From assembly GCA_964537965.1 (NCBI GenBank), contig CAZIDB010000002.1, forward strand, positions 1 through 54,480: a stretch of 54,480 nt of DNA, written 5' to 3'. Under the pieces are notes generated by a model that was not told where the DNA came from, made no database searches, and worked only from the letters and a program-made list of their open reading frames with translations. A program made the translations under genes and the position numbers. Numbering within the stretch: the stretch's first letter is position 1; every line of letters starts with the position of its first letter. Positions 44,220 to 52,150 of the stretch are shown one piece after another. This stretch comes from SURF-24 sp964537965 (GTDB taxonomy: Bacteria; Bacteroidota; Ignavibacteria; Ignavibacteriales; SURF-24).

Positions 44220-45182
44220 TTAAAATGGCTTATAGAACAAATTGAATTCCGGTATTTTTTTGATCAGGTTATTTTCCATCAGTTTTTCTGCTACAAATTT
44301 ATAATCTTTTTCAGAAAGAGTACCAAACTTTTTCATCCCTTTGTCCGGAAAAATCAAATCTTTCATCCTGTTCAACATCCACGTCTCATGCGCAACATTA
44401 ACCGCAAAGTTTTCTCTCTTCATATACCGGATAACCGTTTGTATAGATTCTTCTTTATTTGCAAAAGCATATTTCCACCCTTCAAAAGTAGCCTTAACAA
44501 AGTTCTTACATAATTCGGGATCAGTATTATAGGTGGATTCCAGGCAATAAATACCTTCTTCAGGAAAGTTCAAGCCATAATCGGAAAAAAAGAAAGTCGT
44601 AAGTTCATCTGCATTTAAACCTGAGTTTAAAATTGTATGATATTCATTGTACCACATTGCACTGGTTACATCTACACCATCCATAAGGAACAGATTTAGT
44701 GAACTACCCTGCATAATTGCTCTAACATCAAGATTATATTTTTTAAAGAAAGCCATTGGTTGAATCTGAAAATCGCCTCCCCAAATTCCGACCTTTTTTC
44801 CATTCATATCTTCTATTTTATGAATGCCGCTTGATTTTTTTGCTACAAGCATGAGCGCCGATTTATTTATTATCTGGCTAATATTTACAACTTTAATTCC
44901 TTTCTCCCTCATTTGTATTGCATTTGTAAGCCAAAGGCAGGCAAAGTCTACTTTCCCATTTTCCATATAAACTGACGAAGGATTTTTAGGTCCGCCTGTA
45001 AGTATCCTTAAATCAATTCCATACTTTTTATAAATTCCCTTTTCGTAAGCCATAAAATAACCGGCAAATTGCGCTTGAGGAATCCAGTGAGGAATAAAAG
45101 TAGCTTTTTTTAATTTCGGCTGCGCAATTGAAAAGTCAATAAAAAGGGAAACAAGGACAACATTCAGTATAAAGTATTTCAT
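44220..45182 (-). CDS. NMT1/SsuA-type periplasmic binding protein without permease
   Basis: 320 aa with a signal peptide (MKYFILNVVLVSLFIDFSIA). The body is a type II periplasmic fold of the ThiY/SsuA/NMT1 kind: FIPHWIPQAQFAGYFMAYEKGIYKKYGIDL, VDFACLWLTNAIQMREKG and VKATFEGWKYAF. Family members bind pyrimidine precursors of thiamine, sulfonates or similar. No matching permease or ATPase stands next to it; instead a dCache sensor kinase follows by 12 bases. It is the first gene of the signalling cluster and probably serves as a ligand-presenting sensor component. Ligand not determined. Confidence 0.87.
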   Translation of the reverse strand: MKYFILNVVLVSLFIDFSIAQPKLKKATFIPHWIPQAQFAGYFMAYEKGIYKKYGIDLRILTGGPKNPSSVYMENGKVDFACLWLTNAIQMREKGIKVVNISQIINKSALMLVAKKSSGIHKIEDMNGKKVGIWGGDFQIQPMAFFKKYNLDVRAIMQGSSLNLFLMDGVDVTSAMWYNEYHTILNSGLNADELTTFFFSDYGLNFPEEGIYCLESTYNTDPELCKNFVKATFEGWKYAFANKEESIQTVIRYMKRENFAVNVAHETWMLNRMKDLIFPDKGMKKFGTLSEKDYKFVAEKLMENNLIKKIPEFNLFYKPF

Positions 45183-45521
45183 AATCCGTTAATGTTGTAA
45201 AAAATTAATTGCTACTTAAATAAAAAAATCTAACATGTCAAGAAGTTTGAGTAAAAGAAATTAATACAAATAGGATGGTAGCATCTTAACCGTCATTAAA
45301 AAAAAGCTGTAAACGATTGGAAATTTCTACTACCTTCGAAAGAAGAAAGAAATATCTTTGATAAATTCTCACGGTCACTTTTTCTCAGACATTATTCATT
45401 CTTTCTTCTCATTTTTCATTCTTTAAAATGTAGATTTTTATTTTCCTGATCTTACGTTCAATATTTCTCTCGCAATCCAACGAAAATAAACGAAGATATT
45501 TCAAAAAGAAAAGAAAAATAA
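45183..45521. other. Divergent intergenic region, no gene seen
   Basis: AT-rich with no ORF of note. A perfect TTGACA on the minus strand (45241-45236) faces the binding-protein gene but has no clear -10. A TTACGTT at 45452-45458 is complementary in part to the ACGTAA repeats at 45527-45538. No RNA gene or clear terminator is visible. Confidence 0.5.
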
Positions 45522-45553
45522 TTGGCACGTAAACGTAAATTTTTCTTATTTTG
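45522..45553 (+). promoter_or_regulatory. Candidate Bacteroidota-type promoter and ACGTAA tandem operator of the fucose operon
   Basis: TTGGCA (45522-45527) and TTATTTTG (45546-45553) approximate the Bacteroidota TTG-N-TAnnTTTG pattern with 21 bases between. Between them lies the tandem hexamer ACGTAA-ACGTAA (45527-45538), a possible site for the DeoR regulator encoded directly downstream. Start codon at 45577 is 23 bases away, with an AGGA Shine-Dalgarno. Confidence 0.4.
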
Positions 45554-45576
45554 CAACTCAACAAATAACAGGATTT

Positions 45577-46206
45577 ATGATAAGCAATCGTCATAAAAAG
45601 ATTTTAGAAATATTAGCCGGNNNNNNNNNNNNNNNNNNNNNNNNNNNNNNNNNNNNNNNNNNNNNNNNNNNNNNNNNNNNNNNNNNNNNNNNNNNNNNNN
45701 NNNNNNNNNNNNNNNNNNNNCTTTTAGATGCAAGTACAACAGTAATGTCATTAGCACACGAGCTTAGGAAAAGAGATGATTTGAAAGATGTTACTATAAT
45801 TCCAACTGGCTTGTGGACGGCTATTGAATTAATGGGATGTAACGATTTTAATGTTCTGCTTCCAGGTGGATATTTACGCCATACAACAGGCTCTATTATT
45901 GGGCTTTCCAACAGCGAATTCTTTAATGGATTAATAATTAAAAAAGCTTTTCTCGGTGCCGCGGGTATTTCAATGGAAAACGGATTAACCGATACTCACC
46001 TTCTTGAAATCGATTTGAAGAAATTTATTATTAACTATGTAAAAGAAGTTATTATACTTGTCGACGGAAGTAAATTCAGCCAGACCGGTATTGCCGCTTA
46101 TGCAGAAATAAATCAGGTTTCAAAAATAATAACAGATTCCTCAGCTCCTGCTGAAGAAGTTGAAAGAATTGAGAAAACCGGCGTTGAAGTTATAATTGCA
46201 GCCTGA
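45577..46206 (+). CDS. DeoR/GlpR-family transcriptional regulator, DNA-binding part in gap
   Basis: The start is MISNRHKKILEILA, the usual beginning of the DeoR helix-turn-helix, then the gap at 45621-45720. The remaining 161 residues are the phosphosugar-sensing domain: LLDASTTVMSLAHELRKR, FNVLLPGGYLR, IKKAFLGAAGISMENGLTD and ILVDGSKFSQTGIAAYAEI. DeoR regulators are about 250 residues, so about 75 are missing, more than the 100-base filler allows. It heads the L-fucose operon and presumably represses it until fuculose-1-phosphate or a similar ester binds. It lies 9 bases before the kinase gene. Confidence 0.88.
   Translation: MISNRHKKILEILAXXXXXXXXXXXXXXXXXXXXXXXXXXXXXXXXXXLLDASTTVMSLAHELRKRDDLKDVTIIPTGLWTAIELMGCNDFNVLLPGGYLRHTTGSIIGLSNSEFFNGLIIKKAFLGAAGISMENGLTDTHLLEIDLKKFIINYVKEVIILVDGSKFSQTGIAAYAEINQVSKIITDSSAPAEEVERIEKTGVEVIIAA
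45621..45720. other. Assembly gap (100 N) in the DeoR regulator gene
   Basis: Exactly 100 N. It removes most of the helix-turn-helix domain. The size is a placeholder; about 225 bases are expected from the usual protein length. Confidence 0.95.
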
Positions 46207-46215
46207 AGTAATAAT

Positions 46216-47700
46216 ATGAATGACGAAAAAAAATATATTGGATTTGATCTTGGTGCAGAAAGCGGCAGATGTATTGTTGCAGCATTAAAAGATGATAGAA
46301 TTACATTACACGAGGTTCACGGTTTTACAACTCATACATTAAAACTTGGGGATAGTTTATACTGGAATGTTAACGCAATTTTTGAAGAGATGCTGAAAAG
46401 TTTGAACCGGGCAAGAACTAAATTCGGTTCAGACTTTAATGGAATTGGTGTGGATACCTGGGGAGTAGATTATGTTCTTATAAACAAGGAAGGAAATGAT
46501 ATCGGCAATCCTTACCATTACCGTGACGACAGAACAGATGGAATGATGGAAGAGGCTTTCCGGATTATTCCAAAAGATGAACTTTACCTAACTGCCGGAA
46601 CACAATCTGCCCAGTACAATACTTTGTTTCAGCTTCTTGCCGAAAAGAAAAATAATCTTAACCTGCTTGATTTCTCAAATATATTTCTGCTGATGCCTGA
46701 TTATTTCAACTACAGATTATGTGGTAATAAGAAAGCAGAATATTCCATTGCCTCAACAACTAATCTTGTTAATCCTTTTACAAGAGACTGGAACTGGAAT
46801 CTCATTAAAACATTTAATCTTCCCCAAAATATTTTTCCTGTTATAAATGAACCGGGAACGATACTTGGCAATCTGCTCCCTTCAATTGCAGATTTGGTTG
46901 GCTTGAACAATGACATTCCGGTTATAGCAACTACCGGGCACGATACTGCATCTGCCGTTGCTTCAATACCGGCATCAGGTAACAACTGGGCATTTATTAG
47001 TTCAGGTACATGGTCTTTGATGGGAATTGAATCTGACAAACCAATTATAAACAAAGATTCTTTAAAATATAATTTTACAAATGAAGGCGGCGTCAACAAA
47101 ACTACCCGCTTTCTTAAAAACATTGTTGGCTTATGGCCAATACAGGAATGCCGCCGGTACTGGAATGAGCATAAACAGGAATTTAATTACAATGATCTTA
47201 CTGCACTCGCAGCCAGACAAGGATTAGCAAACGCATGGATAGATTTAAATGATTCAAGGTTCCTTAAACCCGGCAATATGCCGCAGAAAGTTTTAGATTT
47301 TCTGAAAGAGACAAACCAGAAACATGAAAACAAACCGGGATTTATAATCGCAGTAATTCTTGAAAGCCTTGCGTTTACGTACCGCAAGACGTTAAAGGAA
47401 GTTGAAGAAGTTACCGGAAAGAAAATTGAAAAGCTTCACATTGTTGGTGGTGGAATACAGAATGAATTATTAACACAATACACTGCAGATGCAACAGGTA
47501 AAACCGTTGTTGCAGGTCCTATTGAAGGAGCAGGAGTTGGGAATATTGGCACGCAGGCAATAGCAACGGGAGCAATAAAAGACATAATTGAACTGAGAAA
47601 AATTGTTGCCGGTTCATTCAGTATGAAAGAATACAAACCAATAAACACAAAATACTTTGAAGATAATGAAGCGAACTACTGCAGAATTTTACAATCTTAA
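46216..47700 (+). CDS. RhaB-family sugar kinase, probable L-fuculokinase
   Basis: 494 aa FGGY-type kinase. Motifs YIGFDLGAESGRCIVA (phosphate 1), GIGVDTWGVDYVLI, YHYRDDRT, TTGHDTASAVASIPA, FISSGTWSLMGIE and LHIVGGGIQNELL match the rhamnulokinase family closely. The FucK of Escherichia coli is another FGGY branch. Between a DeoR gene and an aldolase/fucose isomerase pair, its substrate here is most likely L-fuculose, giving fuculose-1-phosphate; rhamnulose remains possible. Starts 9 bases after the regulator. Complete, with no unusual residues seen in the ATP or sugar motifs. Confidence 0.87.
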   Translation: MNDEKKYIGFDLGAESGRCIVAALKDDRITLHEVHGFTTHTLKLGDSLYWNVNAIFEEMLKSLNRARTKFGSDFNGIGVDTWGVDYVLINKEGNDIGNPYHYRDDRTDGMMEEAFRIIPKDELYLTAGTQSAQYNTLFQLLAEKKNNLNLLDFSNIFLLMPDYFNYRLCGNKKAEYSIASTTNLVNPFTRDWNWNLIKTFNLPQNIFPVINEPGTILGNLLPSIADLVGLNNDIPVIATTGHDTASAVASIPASGNNWAFISSGTWSLMGIESDKPIINKDSLKYNFTNEGGVNKTTRFLKNIVGLWPIQECRRYWNEHKQEFNYNDLTALAARQGLANAWIDLNDSRFLKPGNMPQKVLDFLKETNQKHENKPGFIIAVILESLAFTYRKTLKEVEEVTGKKIEKLHIVGGGIQNELLTQYTADATGKTVVAGPIEGAGVGNIGTQAIATGAIKDIIELRKIVAGSFSMKEYKPINTKYFEDNEANYCRILQS

Positions 47701-47714
47701 TCAGGAGAGAATAA

Positions 47715-48404
47715 TTGAAACAAAATATCGCATCACTTAGAAAAGAAATTATTGAAGCTGGAAAATGAATTTACAACCGAGGCTACGTTGCGTCCAACGA
47801 TGGAAACATAAGTGCAAGAATAGACTCAGAAAGAATTCTAATTACACCAACCGGCGTAAGCAAAGGTTTTATGAAACCGGAAGATTTAATTATAGTTGAT
47901 CTGAACGGTAAATTGCTGAATGGCAGAATGAAGCAGTCATCGGAATCAAACATGCATTTACAGATTTATGTCGACAGGCCGGATGTTAACAGTGTTTGTC
48001 ATGCTCATCCGCCATATTGTACCGGATTTGCAGTTGCAGGAATTCCACTCAATAAAATGATTTTGCCTGAAGTAATAATTGCGCTTGGTACAATTCCAAT
48101 CGTCGAATACGGCACAACCGGTACATCCGAACTATACGGCATGATATCTAAATATGTAAAAGATTATGATGCATTTCTTCTTGCAAACCACGGTGCATTA
48201 ACAATAGGCCACTCAGTCATTAATGCTTATCATAAAATGGAAACTCTTGAACACGCTGCAATGATACAATTTATCGCAACACAGCTTGGCAAAGTAAAAG
48301 AACTTAGCAAAAAACAGACTGATCAGCTTATTGAACTTCGTCCGAAGTTTGGAATAAGAAAAGATATCGGGTTAAAGCAAACAACTAAATCGAAAAGAAA
48401 ATAA
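47715..48404 (+). pseudogene. fucA: Class II aldolase (fuculose-phosphate aldolase type) with an in-frame TGA at codon 18
   Basis: Reading from a TTG at 47715 (after AGGAGA) gives LKQNIASLRKEIIEAGK, then TGA (47766-47768), then IYNRGYVASNDGNISARI in the same frame, and the rest of a normal aldolase of 229 codons. In homologues the TGA site usually holds Arg or Lys (GKRIY), so one base change from CGA or AGA would explain it. Downstream motifs are intact: SNDGNISAR, ITPTGVSKG (phosphate), HAHPPYC (zinc histidines), PEV and LANHGALTIG. It cleaves fuculose-1-phosphate to lactaldehyde and dihydroxyacetone phosphate. Either a real nonsense mutation or a consensus error. If real, initiation within the first 55 codons would lose the first helix. 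Confidence 0.82.
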
Positions 48405-48415
48405 AGAGAGATTTT

Positions 48416-50215
48416 ATGAACAATGGAAATTCTTTTGTTAACAGATTAAAGGGCAGCCTGCCTAAGATTGGCATTCGTCCAGTGATAGACGGCAGAAGAA
48501 AAGGAGTAAGAGAATCACTTGAATTCCAAACTATGCAGATGGCAAAGAATGCCGCAAAATTTTTAAATGAAAACCTAAGGCATCCGAATGGAATGAATGT
48601 AGAATGCGTAATTGCAGATACCTGCATTGGCGGCGTTGCAGAAGCTGCCGAATGTGCAGAAAAATTTGCCAGGCAAAATGTTGGTCTTTCCTTAACTGTT
48701 ACACCATGCTGGTGTTATGGTACTGAAGTTATGGATTCCGATCCGTTAATTCCAAAAGCCGTCTGGGGATTTAACGGCACAGAAAGACCCGGTGCGGTTT
48801 ATCTTGCAGCAGCGTTGGCAGGATATTCTCAAACGGGTTTGCCTACTTTCGGAATTTACGGAAGAGATGTTCAGGATAAAAATGATTCTACTATTCCTGA
48901 AGATGTTAAAGAAAAACTTTTACGTTTTACCAAAGCAGGTTTAGCTGTTGCAGAGATGAAAGGAAAATCTTATCTGTCAATCGGTTCTGTTTCTATGGGC
49001 ATTGCCGGTTCTGTTGTTGATACCCACTTCTTCAAAAACTATCTCGGTATGCGAAATGAATCTGTTGATATGAGCGAGATAACAAGAAGAATTGAAGAAA
49101 ATATTTTTGATGAAGAAGAATATACCAAGGCTTTAAGATGGACAAAAAATTATTGTATAGAAGGTAAAGACGTTAATAAAGATAAATCTTCACACCAAAG
49201 AAAAGATTACGAATGGGAAATTGTGGTTAAGATGACAATGATTGCCCGTGATCTTATGCTCGGTAATCCTGCTCTTGCAAAACTTGGATTCGTGGAAGAA
49301 TCAAACGGACACAATGCAATTGCGGCAGGCTTCCAGGGGCAACGGCAATGGACTGACCATTTCCCAAACGGGGATTTTATGGAAGCAATTCTTAATTCTT
49401 CATTCGACTGGAATGGTGTCCGCCAGCCTTTTATAATGGCAACAGAGAATGACAGCCTGAACGGTGTTGCAATGTTATTCGGAAATCTCCTAACAAACAC
49501 AGCACAAATTTTTTCTGATGTACGAACATACTGGAGTCCGGAATCAGTTAAGCGCGTTACAGGAATAAAATTAAAAGGAAAAGCTGCAAACGGAATTATT
49601 CATTTAATTAATTCCGGCTCAACTACACTTGACGGTACTGGCAAACAAAAAAGGAATGGTAAACCTGTAATGAAACAGTTCTGGGAAATTTCAAAGAATG
49701 ATGTTGAATCATGTCTTAAAGCTACCAGATGGTGCCCGGCGGAAAAAGAATATTTCAGAGGAGGTGGTTTCTCTTCTCAATTTTTAACTGAAGGTGAAAT
49801 GCCGGTTACAATGAGCCGTATTAATTTAGTTAAAGGTTTGGGTCCAGTGCTTCAGATTGCTGAAGGTTACACTGTAAGTTTACCAAAAGAAGCAGATTTT
49901 ATATTACAAAGAAGAACAAGTCCTGCATGGCCAACAACATGGTTTGCTCCAGCATTAACAGGCAAAGGAGCTTTCAAAGATGTTTATTCCGTTATGGCAA
50001 ACTGGGGCGCAAACCACGGTGCAATAAGTTACGGACATATAGGAGATAAATTAATTACACTGGCTGCAATGCTTAGAATTCCTGTTAACATGCACAATGT
50101 AGTTGAAGAAAAAATTTACAGGCCAAGCGCATGGAATGCATTCGGAACAAATGATCTTGAAGGTGCTGACTACAGAGCCTGCAAAAATTTTGGTCCATTG
50201 TATGGCAGATATTGA
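48416..50215 (+). CDS. fucI: L-fucose isomerase
   Basis: 599 aa, near the 591 of the Escherichia coli enzyme, and highly similar throughout by eye. It converts L-fucose to L-fuculose and may also take D-arabinose. Motifs are LPKIGIRPVIDGRRKGVRESLE, VTPCWCYG, GFNGTERPGAVYLAAALAGY, VATENDSLNGVAMLFG analogue (ATENDSLNG, with metal-binding E and D) and ANWGANHGAISYGH (histidine). A Shine-Dalgarno AGAGAG stands before the ATG. It follows the aldolase gene by 11 bases; its stop overlaps the following TTG start (TTGA). Confidence 0.97.
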   Translation: MNNGNSFVNRLKGSLPKIGIRPVIDGRRKGVRESLEFQTMQMAKNAAKFLNENLRHPNGMNVECVIADTCIGGVAEAAECAEKFARQNVGLSLTVTPCWCYGTEVMDSDPLIPKAVWGFNGTERPGAVYLAAALAGYSQTGLPTFGIYGRDVQDKNDSTIPEDVKEKLLRFTKAGLAVAEMKGKSYLSIGSVSMGIAGSVVDTHFFKNYLGMRNESVDMSEITRRIEENIFDEEEYTKALRWTKNYCIEGKDVNKDKSSHQRKDYEWEIVVKMTMIARDLMLGNPALAKLGFVEESNGHNAIAAGFQGQRQWTDHFPNGDFMEAILNSSFDWNGVRQPFIMATENDSLNGVAMLFGNLLTNTAQIFSDVRTYWSPESVKRVTGIKLKGKAANGIIHLINSGSTTLDGTGKQKRNGKPVMKQFWEISKNDVESCLKATRWCPAEKEYFRGGGFSSQFLTEGEMPVTMSRINLVKGLGPVLQIAEGYTVSLPKEADFILQRRTSPAWPTTWFAPALTGKGAFKDVYSVMANWGANHGAISYGHIGDKLITLAAMLRIPVNMHNVVEEKIYRPSAWNAFGTNDLEGADYRACKNFGPLYGRY

Positions 50216-50964
50216 AATTCATNNNNNNNNNNNNNNNNNNNNNNNNNNNNNNNNNNNNNNNNNNNNNNNNNNNNNNNNNNNNNNNNNNNNNNNNNNNNNN
50301 NNNNNNNNNNNNNNNNNNNNNNGGCAGTTTAATTAAAGTTAAACCGGAATTTGAAGAACGCTATATCATTCTTCACAAGTATACTTTTCCCGGTGTACTG
50401 GAAAGGATAAGGAAATCCAATATCAGGAATTACTCAATCTTCCTTCTCGATGGATTACTGTTTTCCTATTATGAATATATCGGCAGCAATTATGATGCTG
50501 ATATGAAAGCAATTGCTGATCCTACAACCAAAGATTGGTGGAAATTAACTGACCCGATGCAGGATCCTCTTCCGACAAGAAAAGAAGGTGAATGGTGGGC
50601 AGAGATGGAACAATGGTTCTGTTATGATAAACTTATTAAACCGTCATCCCAGGCTCAGCGCATTAGTCTTGTTGCAGAAATTATTCCCGGCAAGGAAGAT
50701 GAAGTTAAAAATCTCTTCATAAATTTTCCTCCGGAAATAAATGACGCAACAAGTTATCAATCCTTTCAGAACGACAACATTTTTTTCAAGGATAACAAGA
50801 TATACTTTTACTACGAATATGCCGGAGATAATATAAGATCTTCATTTACAAGATTAAGCCAGTTTGAAAGGTACCAGACTTTCCAGGCTGAGCTGAACAA
50901 ATTACTTTTGCCAAAAGGAACAGGTAACTGGGAAATAATGAAAGAAGTTTTCCATACGGATTGA
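50212..50964 (+). CDS. RhaM/YiiL-type sugar mutarotase with a second, degenerate copy of the domain
   Basis: Start proposed as a TTG overlapping the fucI stop, giving MKF before the gap at 50223-50322. After the gap: GSLIKVKPEFEERYIILHKY, NIRNYSIFLLDGLLFSYYEYIG, and DWWKLTDPMQDPL..EWWAEMEQWF, the L-rhamnose mutarotase fold. A second stretch of about 105 residues repeats the plan more loosely: ISLVAEIIPGKEDEVKNLF, NKIYFYYEYAGDN, and WEIMKEVFHTD. In homologues only a few residues precede the IKVKPE motif, so the real gap may be much shorter than 100 bases. It should speed anomer exchange of fucose in place of FucU, which is absent. Confidence 0.8.
   Translation: MKFXXXXXXXXXXXXXXXXXXXXXXXXXXXXXXXXXXGSLIKVKPEFEERYIILHKYTFPGVLERIRKSNIRNYSIFLLDGLLFSYYEYIGSNYDADMKAIADPTTKDWWKLTDPMQDPLPTRKEGEWWAEMEQWFCYDKLIKPSSQAQRISLVAEIIPGKEDEVKNLFINFPPEINDATSYQSFQNDNIFFKDNKIYFYYEYAGDNIRSSFTRLSQFERYQTFQAELNKLLLPKGTGNWEIMKEVFHTD
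50223..50322. other. Assembly gap (100 N) at the mutarotase start
   Basis: Exactly 100 N just after the fucI stop. Homologous mutarotases suggest that only some 10-20 bases of coding sequence are missing here, so the filler is likely too long. Confidence 0.95.
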
Positions 50965-50970
50965 ATAGAG

Positions 50971-51118
50971 AAGGCGGAGGAATAGACTAAGGCTAAGAAT
51001 TAAATACTTCATAATTTCAAATTTATTTTAAAAGGATTTAATATTGACTTTAAACAGTCCATGGGAAATTCTAGTAGATTTGATTCTTAGCTTTCTTCTT
51101 AGCCTTCGCCTCTGCCTT
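50971..51118. repeat. Long imperfect inverted repeat (AAGGCNGAGG / AAGGCTAAGAA) between operon genes
   Basis: Left arm 50971-50999 has AAGGCGGAGG and AAGGCTAAGAA; the reverse complement of 51096-51118 has AAGGCAGAGG and AAGGCTAAGAA, with a 6-base insertion in the left arm. The loop of about 95 bases is AT-rich. It fills the 184-base space before the nucleotidyltransferase-kinase gene. It could be a REP-like element, an attenuator, or a remnant of a mobile repeat; a promoter for the next gene may also lie within. Confidence 0.55.
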
Positions 51119-51148
51119 AGCCAGATTTAATAATAACAATATAGAATT

Positions 51149-52125
51149 ATGAATACTAAAAAAGTTTTTGTTACCGGCTGCTTTGATATGCTTCATAGCG
51201 GACACGTTGCTTTTCTTAAAGAAGCTGCGACATACGGTGATGTTTATGTTGGACTCGGTTCCGATGAGAATGTTCATAACTTAAAAGGTCGCTACCCTGT
51301 TAATCCACAGGATGAACGCAAGTATATGCTTGAATCGCTGTCGTGTGTTAAAGCCTGCCATATAAATTCCGGCTGGGGCATAATTGATTTCGAGAATGAA
51401 CTTCAAAAAGTTCGGCCGGATGTTTTTATTGTAAATGAAGACGGTAATTCACCGGCGAAGGATGAACTAGCAAAAAAATATGGTTTCGAATATCTTGTAC
51501 TTAAAAGAATTCCGCACGAAGGTTTGCCTGTTCGTTCAACAACATCATTAAGACAGGAATGTACAATGCCGTATCGTATTGATCTTGCCGGCGGATGGTT
51601 AGATCAGCCTTACGTTGGCAAATATGCTCCGGGTCCAGTACTAACTATTTCAATTGAACCAACTATTGAGTTTAATGAGCGCAGTGGAATGGCATCCAGT
51701 ACAAGACGAAAAGCAATCGAACTTTGGATTTCTGATATTCCACACGGCAATAAAGAACAGCTTGCAAAAATTCTTTTCAGTTTCGAAAATCCTCCGGGCA
51801 CAAAAATAGTTGCCGGCTCACAGGATTCAATTGGAATAGTAATGCCCGGNNNNNNNNNNNNNNNNNNNNNNNNNNNNNNNNNNNNNNNNNNNNNNNNNNN
51901 NNNNNNNNNNNNNNNNNNNNNNNNNNNNNNNNNNNNNNNNNNNNNNNNNAAATGTTTCCCAACATGGTTGATGAAGGAATAATGAATATAATTGAGAGAT
52001 ATAATAACAAAGCTCTCGGCTGGAAATTATCCGGTGCTGGCGGTGGCGGATATTTGATTCTGGTTTCGGAAAAACCGATTGAAGGCGCAATGCAAATTAA
52101 AATAAGAAGAGCAGCTCAACTGTAA
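51149..52125 (+). CDS. Cytidylyltransferase-like / fucokinase-like GHMP kinase fusion, interrupted by gap
   Basis: Residues 1-135 form a nucleotidyltransferase domain with TGCFDMLHSGH (10-19, nucleotide-binding HxGH) and VRSTTS (128-133), as in RfaE/TagD-type enzymes. After about 8 residues a GHMP kinase begins: MPYRIDLAGGWLDQP (140-154), matching the RIDLAGGWxDxP signature of eukaryotic fucokinases and the kinase part of Bacteroides Fkp. The gap at 51850-51949 hides the ATP loop. The kinase resumes at 51952 and ends GWKLSGAGGGGYLILVSE..., stop at 52125. Frames before and after do not agree over 100 bases, so the gap size is wrong. In a fucose operon it may make an activated fucose, but nucleotide and sugar are unproven. 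184 bases after the mutarotase, 25 before fucP. Confidence 0.8.
51850..51949. other. Assembly gap (100 N) in the GHMP kinase domain
   Basis: Exactly 100 N; the central part of the kinase, including the ATP-binding PxxxGLGSSxA-type loop, is missing. The frame shift across it shows that the length is a placeholder. Confidence 0.95.
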
Positions 52126-52150
52126 AATATATAAACCTGAGGAAAGCCGG

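Noticed and set aside
45236..45241. Sigma-70 promoter for the NMT1-type gene (perfect TTGACA on the minus strand)
   Set aside because: No acceptable -10 hexamer occurs at 15-19 bases; kept only as a remark.
45522..45557. Sigma-54 promoter (TGGCAC ... TTGCA)
   Set aside because: The two boxes are about 22 bases apart, far more than the roughly 5 required.
47766..47768. TGA read as selenocysteine or as a reassigned codon
   Set aside because: Homologues have Arg or Lys here, no following SECIS-type stem is evident, and TGA serves as a stop for fucI, GH28 and the dCache kinase.
51071..51277. Small Ala/Lys-rich ORF on the minus strand
   Set aside because: It arises from the GGC-AAG repeat units and overlaps the start of the nucleotidyltransferase-kinase gene in antisense.
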